Shown: positions 7,371-9,713 of the stretch, piece after piece | Layout of the letters: the number at the start of each line of letters is the position of its first letter | How positions within the stretch are numbered: position 1 is the first letter of the stretch | Assembly (NCBI GenBank): GCA_028869325.1 | Contig: JAGWST010000140.1 | Span: forward strand, 1 to 9,713 | Origin: a bacterium | GTDB taxonomy: Bacteria; Vulcanimicrobiota; Vulcanimicrobiia; Vulcanimicrobiales; SCRA01 | DNA length: 9,713 bases | Reading direction: 5' to 3' | Made by a program: the position numbers and the translations under genes | The notes under the pieces: model-generated | What the model was told of the DNA's origin: nothing | What the model saw: the letters and a program-made list of their open reading frames with translations, nothing else | Databases searched by the model: none

Positions 7371-9614
7371 CTACGGCAGCGTTGCCGGCGAGCCCTGGCC
7401 CGCGCCGGTAGCAACAGCCACGAACGGCGACGGATCGCCAGCCGTCGTGAGGAAATCCGACAAGTCGCTGGCGAGAAGATCGCCCAGTGAAAGCGCTGGA
7501 AGGCCCAGTATCTCCTCTTCCGTCTTGAGCAGCGAGGCGTACGAGAGATGCAGCCGCCCGACGTAGTGGGGCTTCACGTGGGGGCCGATGAGGAGCGCGT
7601 AGGTCCGGCGAGGGTCGACGTGATCCTTGCCCGCGACACCGCTCGGTGATACCACGATCAGCGTGCTGCTCCACGCCGGCGCCTTCGAGAGGGCCGCCAC
7701 GATCGCAGCCACGGCCCGATCCTGCAGCGAGGGATTCTCTCCAACCAATCGCACCGAGACGAAGTCGGGCGCGCGCCCCGCCTGCGCCAGCGCACCGTAG
7801 TCCGCGATGAACGCATTCGCGCGCGCCATGTCGTCGGAGGCGGCGGCGAAAGCGCCGTCGGCGCTGCCGGAGAGGATGGCAAGCCACGACGCGTCGCCGT
7901 AGTCGCGGAAGCTCATCCGATGGCGTGCGAGGTTGTTGTAGAGAAAGCCGAAGCGCGGGAAGTCGTTGCGTTCGAGGCCGGCCACGCCGCCAGGCACGGC
8001 GATGGCGCGCCGGGCCGTCGCCACCGTCACCACGCCGCCTAGCGCCACCGACTGCCCCAGCGCCGGCGAGGCGCCGGGCGCGTAGAGATTCGCGGCCACG
8101 GCATAGCGCCGCGCGAGCGCGTGCAGCATCGGCTCGATGCGCGCGCCGTCGACCGCCAGCGCCGGATCGCCGACGGCGCCGCCCAACTCGTCGGAACCCG
8201 CCGGTCGTCCTTGCGCATCAGTGAGATCGCCCAACGTGTTGTCGTACGTCGAGGGCATCGTCTCGATGGAGACGATGTGGTCGATATAGCGGCTCTTGCC
8301 GAGCGCGGGCGCCTGCGGCACGACGGGGTCGCGCGCGTCGATCGGGCGCTCGACGCGAACGGCGCGCAGGGCATCCATCGTCGCCGCCTCCAGCTTTAAC
8401 TGCGCGAGCGGAATGAGCTCCAGTGTCCCCGAGGTCCCGTCGCCCAGAGCATTGGCGACCACCAAGCCGCCCTCCGGGCGCGAGAACGCGAGCGCGGCGG
8501 GAAACCAGCCCGTGGGAATCAAGCCCAAGCGTCGCGGGCGTCGCGGATGGGAGATGTCGATGACCGCCACGGCATCGATCCCGGCCAGCGCCGCATAGAG
8601 CTGTTTGCCGCCCGGCGCGATCGCCAACGCGTCGGGCGCGGTACCGAACGGGGCCCGGTGGTAGAGGCTGAGATCGATCGCCGCCGCACGCTGATAGCGC
8701 GGCGACCAGCGCTTCGTCTGGAAGACGTCGACGCGGTCGGCGTTCGCCAGCGAGACAAAGAGCGTGCCGTCGGCCAGCGAGGTGACGGCGCTTGGCTGCA
8801 CGCCGCCCACTTTCACCAGCGGGTCGAGCGCGCCGTCCAGCGGCAACTGCCCCACGTTGAGCGGCGCCGCAGCGGATATCTGGACGAGCGAGATCGACGA
8901 AGCGCCGAGATCGTAGTCGCGGCCGCTCGCCGGCACGCCGGCGTTGACCACGGCGAGCAGCGTGCCGGCGCGGGTCGCACCGCTGGGAGCGATACCGACC
9001 GGCGCGGCTTCGCCGACCGCGCGGCGCGCGGCGACGTCGATGGCCTGAACGCCACCGGCGCCGATCGCATAGAGGCGCCGGCCTCCCGGCGCCACGACCA
9101 GCGCCGTCGCGCCGGCCGGCGCGCTCTGCAACGCGATCGCCGGCGTGGCGTCCGCACTGAGCGTGCCGTCGGCGGCAAGATCGAAGAGATCGAGCTCGGG
9201 CTTACCGGCGACCGCTGCGACCACCAGCTCCTTCTCGGCGCCATCGCCCAGGACCGCTACTGCCTGCACCGAGGGCGGCAGGGTGAGGTTGGCTTGCGGA
9301 ACGAGCGACATCGTGGCGAGTCTCACGACGTCCAGGCCGGGAGCGTTCTCCCGGCCGCGGCCGGCGACCAGCGCGAAGGTGCCGCCGCGCGCGAGCCCAA
9401 GCGCCAGCGGCCGCTGGTTGAGAGCGAGACTCTTGCCGGCCGGCCTCACCACGCGGCCACTCGGGAGGACGGCCTGGAACGGCACCTCCAACTTTCCGAC
9501 CGGCTTGTAGGCCGCCGGCGCCGAGAACGCCACGCGCGGCCGCTCCGGGGCGGCAGCCATGAGCATCGAAGCGGCACCGGCGGTCAGGCCGGCGCCGAGG
9601 ATCAATCGTCGCAC
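7371..9614 (-). CDS. Secreted YncE-like beta-propeller / degenerate alkaline-phosphatase-superfamily protein
   Basis: From GTG 9614 the protein has 747 residues. It starts with an export signal (Arg-Arg, then a hydrophobic run to about residue 22), so it probably acts outside the cytoplasm. Residues about 65-405 show propeller-type repeats (ALVVAPGGRRLYAI, DALAIAPGGKQLYAALAGID, VAVIDISHPRRPRRLG), as in YncE-like proteins. Residues about 442-722 match the phosphoesterase half of bifunctional YncE/alkaline-phosphatase-family proteins: YIDHIVSIET with YDNTLGDL, HALARRYAVAANLY, FRDYGD, a KDHVDPRRT block (663-671) and LLKTEEEILGLPALS. Key active-site motifs are missing: ENRT is ETMPST, the SxDGHN block is ASPALGQS, PNDHT is absent, and EDD reads SPSG (656-659). 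GAAGAG eight nt upstream supports GTG 9614; the frame stays open to the window edge, so a longer N-terminus is possible. First gene of a pair with the DDAH-like gene. Confidence 0.8.
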   Translation of the reverse strand: MRRLILGAGLTAGAASMLMAAAPERPRVAFSAPAAYKPVGKLEVPFQAVLPSGRVVRPAGKSLALNQRPLALGLARGGTFALVAGRGRENAPGLDVVRLATMSLVPQANLTLPPSVQAVAVLGDGAEKELVVAAVAGKPELDLFDLAADGTLSADATPAIALQSAPAGATALVVAPGGRRLYAIGAGGVQAIDVAARRAVGEAAPVGIAPSGATRAGTLLAVVNAGVPASGRDYDLGASSISLVQISAAAPLNVGQLPLDGALDPLVKVGGVQPSAVTSLADGTLFVSLANADRVDVFQTKRWSPRYQRAAAIDLSLYHRAPFGTAPDALAIAPGGKQLYAALAGIDAVAVIDISHPRRPRRLGLIPTGWFPAALAFSRPEGGLVVANALGDGTSGTLELIPLAQLKLEAATMDALRAVRVERPIDARDPVVPQAPALGKSRYIDHIVSIETMPSTYDNTLGDLTDAQGRPAGSDELGGAVGDPALAVDGARIEPMLHALARRYAVAANLYAPGASPALGQSVALGGVVTVATARRAIAVPGGVAGLERNDFPRFGFLYNNLARHRMSFRDYGDASWLAILSGSADGAFAAASDDMARANAFIADYGALAQAGRAPDFVSVRLVGENPSLQDRAVAAIVAALSKAPAWSSTLIVVSPSGVAGKDHVDPRRTYALLIGPHVKPHYVGRLHLSYASLLKTEEEILGLPALSLGDLLASDLSDFLTTAGDPSPFVAVATGAGQGSPATLP

Positions 9615-9713
9615 GAGGCTCGCTCTTCGGAGAGGCGAGCGGTGCCCCTTTTTGCGCGTTACCTCAAGCAAGTAGGCGCCCAAGTGCACGCCCGAGGCGC
9701 CGCGCGCCTTCAC
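9615..9713 (-). promoter_or_regulatory. Leader of the propeller gene, with a hairpin over its SD
   Basis: The SD GAAGAG (complement of 9623-9628) lies 8 nt before GTG 9614. It sits inside an inverted repeat at 9618-9640: GCTCG plus CTCT pairs with AGAG and CGAGC, with one unpaired base at 9635 and a four-base loop at 9627-9630. On the plus strand the same repeat is followed by a T5 run at 9649-9653. On the minus strand an alternate frame ends with TGA at 9664-9666 and would encode EGARRLGRALGRLLA, possibly the tail of an upstream gene. However, the frame continuous with the propeller protein has the higher G+C at third codon positions. No promoter is identifiable. Confidence 0.4.

Noticed and set aside
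7361..7414. TTG-initiated extension of the DDAH-like protein
   Set aside because: It would overlap the end of the upstream gene, is an Arg-rich stretch without homology, and uses a rarer start codon than the GTG at 7360.
9618..9653. Plus-strand intrinsic terminator (hairpin followed by T5)
   Set aside because: No plus-strand gene lies upstream for thousands of bases, and the T-run is nine bases from the stem, so it is more likely a feature of the minus-strand leader.
9664..9713. C-terminal tail of another minus-strand gene ending at TGA 9664-9666
   Set aside because: Only 15 codons are visible and their third-position G+C is lower than in the frame continuous with the propeller protein, so I did not call it as a gene.

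Overview
The window comes from a G+C-rich bacterial chromosome (about two thirds G+C by eye). Genes are densely packed with short gaps, some Shine-Dalgarno (SD) starts, and both ATG and GTG starts. I see no rRNA, tRNA, CRISPR, phage or insertion-sequence signal. The phylum cannot be fixed from this sequence. The gene set would suit a free-living soil-type bacterium, including poorly cultured high-GC lineages, but that is a guess.

Layout: (1) The left edge holds the C-terminal end of an unrecognised gene (2-247, +), closed by a perfect hairpin that contains its stop codon. (2) A plus-strand pair follows: a membrane chemoreceptor (302-2380) and an Xaa-Pro aminopeptidase (2377-3687), joined by an ATGA overlap. 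(3) Converging on it is a minus-strand pair: thioredoxin-disulfide reductase trxB (start 5553) and an atypical SDR/NDUFA9-like protein (3697-4599). (4) Divergent from trxB, across a 119-nt spacer with inverted repeats, is a helix-turn-helix plus metallo-beta-lactamase fusion protein (5673-6506). (5) It converges, with overlapping stop codons, on a minus-strand pair: a YncE-like beta-propeller/alkaline-phosphatase-superfamily protein (start about 9614) followed 10 nt later by a dimethylargininase/arginine-deiminase-fold protein (6503-7360).

The most unusual part is the right-hand pair. Both proteins keep recognisable fold signatures but lack the residues that define catalysis. The dimethylargininase-like protein has Ala where the nucleophilic Cys should be, and its acidic substrate motifs are replaced. 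The phosphatase-like domain lacks the Asn of ENRT, the DGHN block, the PNDHT block and the EDD motif. Two adjacent, probably co-transcribed pseudoenzymes with intact reading frames suggest a binding, sensing or scaffolding role rather than hydrolysis. This is inference from motif comparison by memory. The second point of interest is the HTH-MBL fusion divergent from trxB, which suggests thiol or redox metabolism with a built-in DNA- or protein-binding domain.
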